Source: JBBPZK01 sp965219175 (GTDB lineage Bacteria; Actinomycetota; Rubrobacteria; Rubrobacterales; Rubrobacteraceae). Taken from it: a stretch of 64,000 nt of DNA. The stretch spans positions 682,001 through 746,000 of the forward strand of contig CBDCNI010000001.1 of NCBI GenBank assembly GCA_965219175.1. Direction: 5' to 3'. Below are positions 51,029-59,471 of the stretch, one piece after another; position 1 is the first letter of the stretch; each line of letters opens with the position of its first letter. The translations under genes were made by a program, and so were the position numbers. A model generated the notes under the pieces. That model saw only the letters and a program-made list of their open reading frames with translations, was not told where the DNA came from and made no database searches.

Positions 51029-52393
51029 TTAGCTCCGGTAGCCAAGCTCACGTTCGAGTTCCGAGACGGCGTCGTCGGTTATGTCGGCGATCTTCGAGAT
51101 AAGTTCCTTGTCCGCCACGAGCGCCGGGGAATACTGGATCACCGGCTCGTCCTTGTCGTCGAAGCGGCAGATGAGCCCGCCTTCGAGCAACTTGCGGGAG
51201 AGTACACCCTTGAAATACTTCCTGTATTCCTCCCCGTCCAGCGGCGTGCCGTCGGGACGCTCCGGCTTCAACTCGACCGCCCAGAAAAAGCCCATCCCCC
51301 GCACTTCCTTCACGATGGGATGCTCCTCGGCCATCCTCTTTAACTCCCCCCCGAAATGTCCCTCCAAAGAGTGGACGTTCTCCAGGAGACCTTCCCGCTC
51401 GATGATGTTTATATTCTCCAGGGCAACCGCGCTTGAGACCGGATGTCCCCCGAAGGTCGAGCCGTGGGAGAACATCGGCGCGTTGTGGCGCAGGGTCTGC
51501 TGAATTTTCTCTCCCACCATAACCCCGCCCATCGGTGAGTAGCCGCTGGTGACGCCCTTTGCGAACGTGCTCATGTCTGGGACCACGTCGAAACGCTCTA
51601 TCCCGAACCATTCGCCCAACCGCCCGAAGGCGCAAATCACCGCATCCGAGACGAGCAACACTCCGTGCCTGTCGCAGATCTCGCGCACCCGCCTCCAGTA
51701 GTCCGGCGGCGGCACCAGACACCCTCCGGCGTTCTGGACCGGCTCGAGGATGACGGCCGCTACCTGATCCGCACCCTCAGCCTCTATCATCTCCTCGATA
51801 GCGTCGGCTGCCCCCTCCGGGTCCTGCTGAGTATTCCTGACGTGGAAAAACCCACCCGGCAACGGCTCGAAAGGAGCCTTGAAAGAGGGAAGCCCCGTAA
51901 CTGAGAGGGCGCCCATTGTGGTGCCGTGATAGGCGACGTCCCTGGAGATGATCTTGTACCGCCCAGGCTCCCCGTTCGCCTTGTGATACTGCCTGGCAAG
52001 CTTGATAACCGTCTCTACGGCCTCAGACCCAGAAGACACGAAGAAAGAAGCGTTCAGATCCCCCGGCGCTATCTCGGCGAGCTTCGCCGCCAACTCCAAA
52101 CTCCTCGGGTGCTGAAAGCTCCAATTAGGGAAGAACCCGAGCTCCTTCATCTGCTTGGCCGCGACCTCCGCAAGCTCGCTCCGCCCATGCCCGACCTGCG
52201 TAGTAAAGAGACCGCCAAGACCGTCTATGTAGCTGTTGCCGTCGTCGTCAGTGACGTAACAACCTTCGCCGGAGACTATAACCGGCAGCTTCGACCAGTC
52301 TTCGTCAAAAGGCGTGAAGTGGAGCAGAAGGTTATCTATGCCCCTGCGGTTGGCGCTCTCTCCACGTTCTCCGAGACCCCTCATAACGTCCAT
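51029..52393 (-). CDS. Class III aminotransferase (polyamine/omega-amino acid type)
   Basis: 454 residues from ATG 52393, which has AAGGAG 6 bases upstream; ATG 52423 in frame is possible but weaker. PLP-dependent fold type I: GLGGLFTTQVGHGRSELAEVAAKQM, FFVSSGSEAVETVIKLARQYH, RDVAYHGTTMGALSVTG, LVSDAVICAFGRLG (where most have DEVxxGFGR) and PLP-Lys in STFAKGVTSGYSPMGGVMV. Relatives act on putrescine, beta-alanine or taurine with pyruvate. The upstream region has an ACAGTTACTGT palindrome. First gene of the minus-strand polyamine operon. Confidence 0.88.
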   Translation of the reverse strand: MDVMRGLGERGESANRRGIDNLLLHFTPFDEDWSKLPVIVSGEGCYVTDDDGNSYIDGLGGLFTTQVGHGRSELAEVAAKQMKELGFFPNWSFQHPRSLELAAKLAEIAPGDLNASFFVSSGSEAVETVIKLARQYHKANGEPGRYKIISRDVAYHGTTMGALSVTGLPSFKAPFEPLPGGFFHVRNTQQDPEGAADAIEEMIEAEGADQVAAVILEPVQNAGGCLVPPPDYWRRVREICDRHGVLLVSDAVICAFGRLGEWFGIERFDVVPDMSTFAKGVTSGYSPMGGVMVGEKIQQTLRHNAPMFSHGSTFGGHPVSSAVALENINIIEREGLLENVHSLEGHFGGELKRMAEEHPIVKEVRGMGFFWAVELKPERPDGTPLDGEEYRKYFKGVLSRKLLEGGLICRFDDKDEPVIQYSPALVADKELISKIADITDDAVSELERELGYRS

Positions 52394-52448
52394 GTTGTCT
52401 CCTTCTCCGGCGGGCGCCGGCATTTTCCCTTGCTTTCACGAATCCTAC

Positions 52449-52461
52449 ACAGTTACTGTAA
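52449..52461. promoter_or_regulatory. Palindrome ACAGTTACTGT before the aminotransferase
   Basis: An 11-base perfect palindrome centred on 52454, containing (minus strand) TTACAGTAA, 55 bases before the aminotransferase start. It could be an operator of the polyamine operon, or its TACAGT could be a -10 element. Confidence 0.35.
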
Positions 52462-52567
52462 GGGGGTCAAGGTAGGCGAGAGTATACGGAGTTCGTGTTC
52501 CGTTGGAGATGTCCCGGCGGCCAAAGATCACCCCTCGGTCGTTATCCGGTTGGATAGTCCTGGTCTT

Positions 52568-54409
52568 CTACGATCCCATCATTGACTTCTCGAAGAAGTC
52601 GGCGAGGCGCGGGTAGAGGACTTTGAGGTTCTCCGGGCGGGCGATGCCGTGGCCTTCATCTTCGAAGGTGAGCAGTTCGTATGGGATATCGTGGCGGCCC
52701 AGCTCTTCGACTACGGTGTCTACGTTGCCGGGGGTGACGTTCGGGTCTTTGAGGCCCTGGATGATTAGGAGTTTTCCCCGGATATCCTGGACGTGGTGGA
52801 TCGGGGACCGCTCCCGGTAGTGTTCCGGGACTTCTTTGGGGGAGCCGCCCATCATCTCCTCGCTGTAAGGGCGCAGGTCCGGGCGGGTCTCATCGTAGTC
52901 CACGACCAGGTCGGTCATGCCGCAGATCGGGGCTGCTGCCGCCACGGTTTCGGGCGGGAAGTGGGTGATGGCCCACCACGCCGAGTAGCCGCCATAGGAG
53001 GTGCCGGTGACTCCCACGCGTCCCGTCTTCGCTATGCCATTCTGTATGAGCGCTTCGATGCTGGCCCGGATGTCTTCCTGCTCGCGGCCGCCCCAGCCGT
53101 CTTCTTTGATGCTCTCCTGGAACGCGAGCCCGAAGCCAGTGCTGCCCCGGTAGTTGGGGGAAAGGACGTTGAAACCCCGCGAGACGAAGTACTGGACCTC
53201 AGCGTTGAAGCTGTCCTCGCTGTGGCTCGTCGGGCCGCCGTGGACGAGGACTATAGTACCGGCGTCTCCGCTTTCCGCCCGGTAGAGCCAGCCGCGGACC
53301 TCCAGCCCGTCCGCCGATTCCCAGACGAATTCTTCCGCCGGTGCGAGGTCATCCGTACCGATAGGCATTCTTTCCTGGAGCTTTGTGAGACTAGTGGAGG
53401 TTTCAGGGTTCGCCGGGGTGAACTTCACCAGGTCTGCGGGATGACGGGCGTCGTAGCGAAGCCCGATCCACGCTCCCTCGTCCGCCGGAGCCAGCGGCAC
53501 GAGGTTGCCTGGGATTTCCGGCAGCCGGTCTTCTACGCCGCCGTCTGGATGCAGGAGCGTCGCCCGGACCCGCGCCCGCTCCGTCTCGACGGCGACCACC
53601 GGCCCGCCGGCCCCGAAAGGCGGGGCGAAAGCGTACTCGACGTTCCGAGCCGGGTCGTCCAGGAGCCAGACGACGGATTCATCTTCCAGGTTCCACACCC
53701 CGAGCCTGCGGTGAGAGTCTCCCTCAGCCACGAAGATGATACGGCGCCCATCCGGGAGCCAGGAAGCCGAGACCTTCGCCCGCTCCCCGAAGTTTAGGAT
53801 CTCCCGGTCTCCATCGCCTCCTATCCCAACCAGCCACGCCTGGACACCGGAGGGATGCTTTTCTTTTCGGTGGTAGAGCACGAAGTCGCCCAGGGAGTTT
53901 AGCTGGGGCTGCGGGTAGGGGCCGCCTTTCTCCGGGCGTGCCAGCACCTTGCGTTCGCCGGTTGTCAGGTCGTGGCGAAGGATCCAGGTGGGCTCTATCT
54001 CCTCGTCCGACTCGGGGTCCAGGTTGGCCCCGTAGACCAGCCAGATACCGTCTTTATGGACCTGTCCGCCACGGATGTAGTAGTTCGGAGATGGTTCTGT
54101 CAGCGGCTCCATCACTCCCGGATTCGACAGACGCACCAGGGAGAGCTGTACTCGCTCGTCGCCGTCGTGGTCCTGCTCGACGACGACCGCCTCGCCGTCC
54201 GGCGTCCATGAGACGACGAAGGTGTCGTCGGGCGTGTCGGTCAGGCGCACCGGCTCGCCCTCTCCGTCCGTCCGGGTGGCGAACACGTCGGCGGCCGGTC
54301 CTATACGGGACCAACTCCAGGCGACGTGCCGTCCGTCCGGGGAGACAAGCGGGGCCGAGAGGACTGGCGTGGAGAGCAGGGCTTCGAGGCGTTTTTCGTC
54401 GTTTATCAA
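52568..54409 (-). CDS. S9-family prolyl oligopeptidase-type serine peptidase
   Basis: 613 residues. N-terminal beta-propeller (VSPDGRHVAWSWSRIGPAADVFATRTDGEGE and further WD-like strands) and C-terminal alpha/beta hydrolase with Ser471 in GVTGTSYGGYSAWW, Asp in IQGLKDPNVTPGNVD and His in FEDEGHGIARPEN. EGWLYRAESGDAGTIVLVHGGPTSH precedes the oxyanion region. No signal peptide, so it should act on cytoplasmic peptides. It may provide amino acids with alanine dehydrogenase nearby; it starts 12 bases after the regulator stop. Confidence 0.9.
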   Translation of the reverse strand: MINDEKRLEALLSTPVLSAPLVSPDGRHVAWSWSRIGPAADVFATRTDGEGEPVRLTDTPDDTFVVSWTPDGEAVVVEQDHDGDERVQLSLVRLSNPGVMEPLTEPSPNYYIRGGQVHKDGIWLVYGANLDPESDEEIEPTWILRHDLTTGERKVLARPEKGGPYPQPQLNSLGDFVLYHRKEKHPSGVQAWLVGIGGDGDREILNFGERAKVSASWLPDGRRIIFVAEGDSHRRLGVWNLEDESVVWLLDDPARNVEYAFAPPFGAGGPVVAVETERARVRATLLHPDGGVEDRLPEIPGNLVPLAPADEGAWIGLRYDARHPADLVKFTPANPETSTSLTKLQERMPIGTDDLAPAEEFVWESADGLEVRGWLYRAESGDAGTIVLVHGGPTSHSEDSFNAEVQYFVSRGFNVLSPNYRGSTGFGLAFQESIKEDGWGGREQEDIRASIEALIQNGIAKTGRVGVTGTSYGGYSAWWAITHFPPETVAAAAPICGMTDLVVDYDETRPDLRPYSEEMMGGSPKEVPEHYRERSPIHHVQDIRGKLLIIQGLKDPNVTPGNVDTVVEELGRHDIPYELLTFEDEGHGIARPENLKVLYPRLADFFEKSMMGS

Positions 54410-54421
54410 GGGGCTCGTCTC

Positions 54422-55234
54422 CTAGAAAGTTGGCGGTGTGTTGACGTAGACGGCTTCGACGGGCTCATCTCCGGCCCACCAGCGGTGGGGAGTCGTTGAC
54501 GGGAAATAGAGGGTGTCGCCTGGGACGAGTTTGAAAGAGCCCTGGTCTTTCAGCTCGACGTTCAGGGTCCCGGAGATCACGAACACGAACTCCTCGCCGT
54601 TGTGGGAATAAAACCCTTCGCTTCCGGCGCCGGGCGGGACGTGGATGTAGGAAGGGTCCATGACTTTCTCCCCCGAGGCCATCTCCTCGAAGCGCACGCC
54701 GTTGTCCCACTGCATAACGGGACGGGCCGCGCCTCGCACCAGCGGAGAGTTCTGCCGCAAGTCCGCGCCGAAAAGTTCCCGCATGCCGACTCCGTAAGCA
54801 TCGGCCAGGAGCCGCAGCGAGGCGATGGACGCCCCGGAGCCGCCCCGCTCCAGCGCCGAGATAAAAGAGATGGAGAGGCCCGTTGCCTCCGAGACCTCCC
54901 GGAGTGTCTTGTGAGCTTTAGAACGCAGCCGCCGGAGTTGCTCGCCGGGACCAGTTTGAGGAGCTGTCACCGGAGCGCCGTTCTCACCGGGGGGATCCAA
55001 GGTCGGACCGAGTTGCTTCCTTATGGCGGCGAAGTTTAGCCCCTCGACCTTCCTGAGCTGTTTGATCTCCCGAAGCCGATCCACGTCTCGCTCCGTGTAG
55101 ACGCGGTACCCCCGCTCGGTGCGCCGCGGCCGCACCAGACGCTCCCGCTCCCACAAACGCAGTGTCTGGGAAGCCAGCCCGATAGACTGCGAAACCTCGC
55201 CTATAGAGAAACCAACTCCACCACTAACAGCCAA
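54422..55234 (-). CDS. Chimeric MerR-XRE-cupin transcriptional regulator
   Basis: 270 residues from TTG 55234, which has GGGAGG 4 bases upstream; the frame stays open to 55450 but that part contains the promoter (TATACT at 55277-55272) and overlaps ald. Domains: MerR HTH (about 9-75, FSIGEVSQSIGLASQTLRLWERERLVRPRRTERGYRVYTERDVDRL), XRE HTH (about 98-155, LRRLRSKAHKTLREVSEATGLSISFISALERGGSGASIASLRLLADAYGV) and cupin (about 195-265, HNGEEFVFVISGTLNVELKDQGSF, TTPHRWW). XRE-cupin proteins such as PuuR regulate putrescine use; the added MerR domain gives two DNA-binding modules. Probable regulator of the region. Confidence 0.88.
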   Translation of the reverse strand: MAVSGGVGFSIGEVSQSIGLASQTLRLWERERLVRPRRTERGYRVYTERDVDRLREIKQLRKVEGLNFAAIRKQLGPTLDPPGENGAPVTAPQTGPGEQLRRLRSKAHKTLREVSEATGLSISFISALERGGSGASIASLRLLADAYGVGMRELFGADLRQNSPLVRGAARPVMQWDNGVRFEEMASGEKVMDPSYIHVPPGAGSEGFYSHNGEEFVFVISGTLNVELKDQGSFKLVPGDTLYFPSTTPHRWWAGDEPVEAVYVNTPPTF

Positions 55235-55271
55235 CTCGCCTCCCACTCCAAAGGTAGTGTCTCCAAACCGC

Positions 55272-55277
55272 AGTATA
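55272..55277 (-). promoter_or_regulatory. -10 hexamer (TATACT) of the MerR-XRE-cupin gene
   Basis: Minus-strand TATACT lies 37 bases before the TTG start, placing transcription near 55265 and ruling out the longer upstream frame as coding. Confidence 0.5.
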
Positions 55278-55334
55278 CTTTGAAACCTCAGCCTACCGTA
55301 ACGCCAGGCTATTATCATCCAGTATCGTTGTACG

Positions 55335-55355
55335 TTTACAGTAATCTTGTTGTAA
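55335..55355 (+). promoter_or_regulatory. TTTACAGTAA and TTACA/TGTAA inverted repeat before ald
   Basis: TTTACAGTAA (55335-55344) and a later TGTAA (55351-55355) form a TTACA-N10-TGTAA inverted repeat in the space between the regulator and ald. TACAGT (55337-55342) could instead be the ald -10, about 50 bases before its start. Confidence 0.35.
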
Positions 55356-55391
55356 GGTACGTGTAGGGAAACGCGAGGGAAAGGAGCGGGT

Positions 55392-56513
55392 ATGGCAACC
55401 GTAGTCGGTGTTCCGTCGGAGATAAAGGACAACGAGCGGCGGGTCTCCATGCAGCCCGACGGCGTCGCGGAGTTGGTTCACCACGGACACGAGGTGGTCC
55501 TACAGACCGGGGCGGGCGTTGGGGCCGGGTTTACCGACGAAGAGTACGAGACGGCCGGGGCGCGGGTAGTTGGGGGGGCGGACGAGGTCTTCGAGGCGGC
55601 TGGTTTGATCGTCAAGGTCAAGGAGCCGGTCCCGGAGGAGTACGACCGCTTCCGCGAGGGTCAGCAGCTCTTCACCTATTTGCACCTGGCCGCCGACAGG
55701 GAGCTTACCGAGTTCTTGATGGAGCGAAAGGTCGACTCGATAGCCTACGAGACGGTCGAGCTACCCGACGGCAGGTTGCCGCTATTGACACCGATGAGCG
55801 AGGTGGCCGGGAGGATGGCGGTGCAGGCTGCGGCCCATCACCTGGAGAGCCCGAACGGCGGGGCGGGGTTGTTGCTCGGCGGGGTGCCGGGGACCCCGGC
55901 GGCGAAGGTCACTATTATCGGTGGAGGAATCGTCGGCACGGAGGCGGCCAAGATCGCCATAGGGATGAGGGCCATAGTGAGGGTGCTGGACGTGAACCCG
56001 ACGCGTCTCGCCTACCTATCGGACATCTTCGAGGGTAGGGTGGACCTCGTTGTCCCGAACCGCTCGCGCACCGCCGCCTACGTGCGAGAGTCCGACGTGG
56101 TGATCGGGGCGGTGCTGGTGGCCGGGGCGAAGGCTCCGAAGCTCGTGAGCCGGGAGATGATAGCGAGCATGAGACCTGGGAGCGTCGCGGTGGACGTCGC
56201 CATAGACCAGGGCGGTTGCCTCGAAACCAGCCGGCCGACCACCCACTCGGACCCGACCTATGTAGAAGAGGGCGTCGTTCATTACTGCGTGGCAAACATC
56301 CCAGGCGCTGTCGCCCGCACCGCTACGCTTGCTCTCACCAGCGCGACGTTGCCGTACCTGGTGAAGATCTCGGACAGCGGGATAGAGGGAGCCGCGCACG
56401 ACGACCCGGTGCTCGCCAGGGGCCTCACCACTCTAGGCGGCAGCCTCGTCTCCGGACCGGTAGCCGAGGCGCACGACCTGCCCCACGAAGCCCCGGAGAA
56501 GCTTCTCGGGTAG
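55392..56513 (+). CDS. ald: Alanine dehydrogenase
   Basis: 373 residues from ATG 55392 with AAAGGAGCGGG upstream. NAD-dependent interconversion of L-alanine with pyruvate and ammonia. Family features: GVPSEIKDNERRVSMQPDGVAELVHHGHEV at the N-terminus, KVKEPVPEEY, active-site His in FTYLHLAADRELT, NAD-binding KVTIIGGGIVGTEAAKIAIGMRAIVRVLDVNP, and SVAVDVAIDQGGCLETSRPTTHSDPTY. Divergent from the MerR-XRE-cupin gene, which may control it. It would recycle alanine formed by pyruvate-dependent transamination of polyamines. Confidence 0.94.
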   Translation: MATVVGVPSEIKDNERRVSMQPDGVAELVHHGHEVVLQTGAGVGAGFTDEEYETAGARVVGGADEVFEAAGLIVKVKEPVPEEYDRFREGQQLFTYLHLAADRELTEFLMERKVDSIAYETVELPDGRLPLLTPMSEVAGRMAVQAAAHHLESPNGGAGLLLGGVPGTPAAKVTIIGGGIVGTEAAKIAIGMRAIVRVLDVNPTRLAYLSDIFEGRVDLVVPNRSRTAAYVRESDVVIGAVLVAGAKAPKLVSREMIASMRPGSVAVDVAIDQGGCLETSRPTTHSDPTYVEEGVVHYCVANIPGAVARTATLALTSATLPYLVKISDSGIEGAAHDDPVLARGLTTLGGSLVSGPVAEAHDLPHEAPEKLLG

Positions 56514-56613
56514 CCGGTCTCTTTTCGCGAGGTCCCGCAGGTGCGTCTTGCGGCTGAGTGTGCGCAGGGTGTAATCTCCGCACGAGCAACTTCGTGCGAT
56601 AAAGGGGGCTGGC

Positions 56614-58032
56614 GTGGCGGAGCAGAGCGTGGAGCGGGGCGCGGGCGAGCAAGGTGGGCTGCGTCCGGGATTAAAGAGGCGTCACATGACCATGATCTCG
56701 CTCGGCGGGGTCATCGGGGCCGGGCTCTTTGTCGGGAGCGGAGCCATCCTGAACGCGGCGGGGCCGGCTGCTTTTCTGACCTACGCGATGACCGGCCTGG
56801 TGGTCGTCCTGGTCATGCGGATGCTCGGTGAGATGGCTGTGGCCCATCCTTCGGTCGGGTCGTTCTCGGACTACTCTCGGATGGCTTTGGGCAACTGGGC
56901 AGGGTTCTCCATCGGGTGGCTGTACTGGTACTTCTGGGTGATCGTGGTGGGAGTCGAGGCGGTTGCCGGGGCGGGCATCTTGAGGCAGTTCATACCGGGC
57001 GTCCCGCTCTGGGCGCTGGCGCTCGCCGTGATCGTGGTTCTCACCCTGACCAACCTCTACTCCGTAAAGTCTTACGGCGAGTTCGAGTTCTGGTTCGCCT
57101 CGATAAAGGTCGTGGCGATCATTATCTTCATCGTTCTCGGCACCCTGTACGTCATCGGCTTGTGGCCCGGAACCACGACCGGCTTCTCCGGTCTGTACGC
57201 CAATGGCGGCTTCACGCCGAACGGAGGATTGGCGGTGTTCTCGGGGATCACGACCACCATCTTCGCTTTCGTGGGCGCGGAGGTCGTGACCATCGCCGCC
57301 GCCGAGTCCGAAGAACCCGAGAGGGGTGTTGCGCGGGCGACGAATCAGGTGGTCTACCGGGTGCTCTTGTTCTATGTCCTCTCGACTTTTCTGGTCGCGG
57401 CGATAGTGAAGTGGAACAGCAGCTTCACCACCGGGAGCATCACGAGCCCGTTCGCCGAGGCGCTCGGCAAGATGGGGATACCGGGGGCGGCCACGATCAT
57501 GAACCTGGTCGTCCTGACCGCCGTGCTCTCCGTCCTCAACTCAAGCCTGTACATAACCTCCCGGATGCTCTTCGCCCTGACGAGGCACAACGACGCGCCG
57601 GGCTTTTTCACCAACACCACCAGGAACGGAGTGCCGCTCTGGGCGATCCTCGCCGGTACGGGCATGGGCTACGTCTCCGTTCTGATCTCCTACTTCTTCC
57701 CGGATCAAGTCTTCAAGTTCCTGCTCAACTCTTCTGGGGTGATAGCGCTTTTCGTGTACCTCTTGATCGCCATCTCCGAGCTGGTGATGCGCCGCCGTCT
57801 GGAACGCGAGGCGCCCGAACGGCTCCAGGTCAAGATGTGGCTCTTCCCGTACCTGACGATATTCTCGATCCTCGCCATTGTGGCGGTACTCGTCTCCATG
57901 TACTTCACCCAAGACGGACGCCCGCAGCTCTTCGCTACCCTGGCAAGCATCGCCGTTATCGTAGCGGCATACTTCGTCCGTCGGGCTGTCGGCTCACCGG
58001 AAACACCACCCGACGAGGTGATAAAGAGATAG
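56614..58032 (+). CDS. Amino acid permease (GabP/AnsP-type, APC superfamily)
   Basis: 472 residues from GTG 56614. Amino-acid-polyamine-organocation family of the AAT type: LKRRHMTMISLGGVIGAGLFVGSGAILNAAGPAAFLTYAMTGLVVVLVMRMLGEMAVAHPSVGSFSDYSRMALG, FVGAEVVTIAAAESEEPERGVARATNQVVYRVLLFY, about 12 membrane segments. The pattern fits GABA, asparagine or D-serine/D-alanine permeases; the neighbouring ald and gabT favour GABA or alanine. Probably co-transcribed with ald (100-base gap). Confidence 0.86.
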   Translation: MAEQSVERGAGEQGGLRPGLKRRHMTMISLGGVIGAGLFVGSGAILNAAGPAAFLTYAMTGLVVVLVMRMLGEMAVAHPSVGSFSDYSRMALGNWAGFSIGWLYWYFWVIVVGVEAVAGAGILRQFIPGVPLWALALAVIVVLTLTNLYSVKSYGEFEFWFASIKVVAIIIFIVLGTLYVIGLWPGTTTGFSGLYANGGFTPNGGLAVFSGITTTIFAFVGAEVVTIAAAESEEPERGVARATNQVVYRVLLFYVLSTFLVAAIVKWNSSFTTGSITSPFAEALGKMGIPGAATIMNLVVLTAVLSVLNSSLYITSRMLFALTRHNDAPGFFTNTTRNGVPLWAILAGTGMGYVSVLISYFFPDQVFKFLLNSSGVIALFVYLLIAISELVMRRRLEREAPERLQVKMWLFPYLTIFSILAIVAVLVSMYFTQDGRPQLFATLASIAVIVAAYFVRRAVGSPETPPDEVIKR

Positions 58033-58174
58033 CCGCTTCCAGTTTGCAATGTGGAACTTCGGAATTCTTTGCCATCGGGTAAGGATCAAATCCTAAAGGT
58101 TTCTTCGCTCTGTTCGACAAACCTAGAGACGGAAACTAGAGAATTGCGCCGGTTCAAGAGCTTGGAGAGAAGAA

Positions 58175-59368
58175 GTGGAACAGCAGCCGCAACTATCCGT
58201 GGAAGAGCGCGGTGCTCTGCTTGACGGAGAGATAGCCGGGTACGCACAAAGAGGCTACGTGATCGCCTCCCGAACGCCCACGACGGCACAATTGGTCCGG
58301 CGCAAAAAGTGGAGCCTCTTTTGGTCTGTGGTATGGTTCCTTTTCTTCGTCATACCTTTTTTCCTCTATCTCTTCTATTACCTGGCAAAAAGGGATCAGT
58401 CGGTCTACCTGATAGTGGATACTCTAGGAAACATCAAAGCCAACCGCTACGCTCCGTTTCTACTTGGGCGCTTCCTGGTCGCCTCGCTGGTGGTGTTGGC
58501 CGTACCGGTGATCGCGATAGTCCTGTTGGCGAATCTTGGGACCATTCGGAACACCGCTGGTGGAAAGGCGGCGACCCCGCAGCTCCCACCTCCGACACAA
58601 ACAGGATCTTCCCGAACGGGTACGATATCGCAAGAGGCTGTGGCTTCCTCGCCTTCGGGTGATACGACTGCGGCAATGGTGCCCGGATACGTGATAGAAC
58701 GAAGCTGTGTCCACAGGGACTACGGTGGCAATGGTTTCTACTATTCACCGACGAAACCAAAGGATTTCTTCTGCGTCCATCCTGCTGGTTCATCGCCGGT
58801 CCCCATACCCGGCGGCGGCACGCAAATTCCTCCCACTTGTTCCGTCACGCCGGACCAGGCGATCTACTGCATAGAGACTGGAGACCTCACGGCGGCGGAT
58901 CTCAAACAACCTTACGAGCAAGGTTATCTACCAACCCCAGTACCGCAGCCGGAGAAGTATGGCAAAGGAAAATCCGTGGGACGAGAAGCGAAGCTCAAAC
59001 AGGCGGTGCAGGATTACTATCGGGCCGTGGACCGCGATGACTGGACCTATACATACGACCATCTCGACGACCAAACTCGGCAACTCTTTACAAAAGAAGA
59101 GTGGAAGCGGAAAAATCAGTGGATCGCTGACAACGGTCATCAAGGATTGAGCTCGCTGAACGTAAACGCGAATCTCCCTTCTATCGGCAACACGGCAAAT
59201 GTAACCGTAGACAGGAACTTCAAGGACGGTTTCTCCTCGACCCTGAGTACCTATTTCGTGTATGAGAATGGCTCCTGGAAACACCGATTCTCCGAAGAGG
59301 AAATTAATTCCTTCGTGCCCGGTACTCCGTTCAAAGATTTCGTCTCGACCAGGCAAGGAGGTTCTTAA
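58175..59368 (+). CDS. Hypothetical membrane protein with C-terminal NTF2-like region
   Basis: 397 residues from GTG 58175, which has GGAGAGAAGAAG before it. Not recognised. Two membrane segments (about 47-70, LFWSVVWFLFFVIPFFLYLFYYLA, and about 97-120) follow a short cytoplasmic head; then a Ser/Thr/Pro linker, a cysteine-containing part (SCVHRDYGGNGFYYSPTKPKDFFCVHPAG) and a terminal region (about 280-395, REAKLKQAVQDYYRAVDRDDWTYTYDHLDDQTRQLF) resembling NTF2/DUF4878-type ligand or protein-binding folds. Base composition is less GC-rich than its neighbours, suggesting later arrival between the permease and gabT genes. Confidence 0.75.
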   Translation: MEQQPQLSVEERGALLDGEIAGYAQRGYVIASRTPTTAQLVRRKKWSLFWSVVWFLFFVIPFFLYLFYYLAKRDQSVYLIVDTLGNIKANRYAPFLLGRFLVASLVVLAVPVIAIVLLANLGTIRNTAGGKAATPQLPPPTQTGSSRTGTISQEAVASSPSGDTTAAMVPGYVIERSCVHRDYGGNGFYYSPTKPKDFFCVHPAGSSPVPIPGGGTQIPPTCSVTPDQAIYCIETGDLTAADLKQPYEQGYLPTPVPQPEKYGKGKSVGREAKLKQAVQDYYRAVDRDDWTYTYDHLDDQTRQLFTKEEWKRKNQWIADNGHQGLSSLNVNANLPSIGNTANVTVDRNFKDGFSSTLSTYFVYENGSWKHRFSEEEINSFVPGTPFKDFVSTRQGGS

Positions 59369-59436
59369 ACGGCTCCTGAACTTTTGCACGAAAGAACAAC
59401 CGTACCGGATAAGAGTAGAGTTCGCGGACGGGACAC

Positions 59437-59445
59437 TAGTATACT
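59437..59445 (+). promoter_or_regulatory. Probable gabT promoter (TAGTATACT)
   Basis: TATACT (59440-59445) lies 26 bases before the GTG at 59472, leaving a short leader with GGAAGG as ribosome-binding site. No clear -35. Confidence 0.4.
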
Positions 59446-59471
59446 GGAGAAAGTAAGGTTTACAGGAAGGG

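Noticed and set aside
55235..55450. N-terminal extension of the MerR-XRE-cupin gene
   Set aside because: It contains a TATACT promoter element and overlaps the divergent ald start; a TTG with a good ribosome-binding site exists at 55234.
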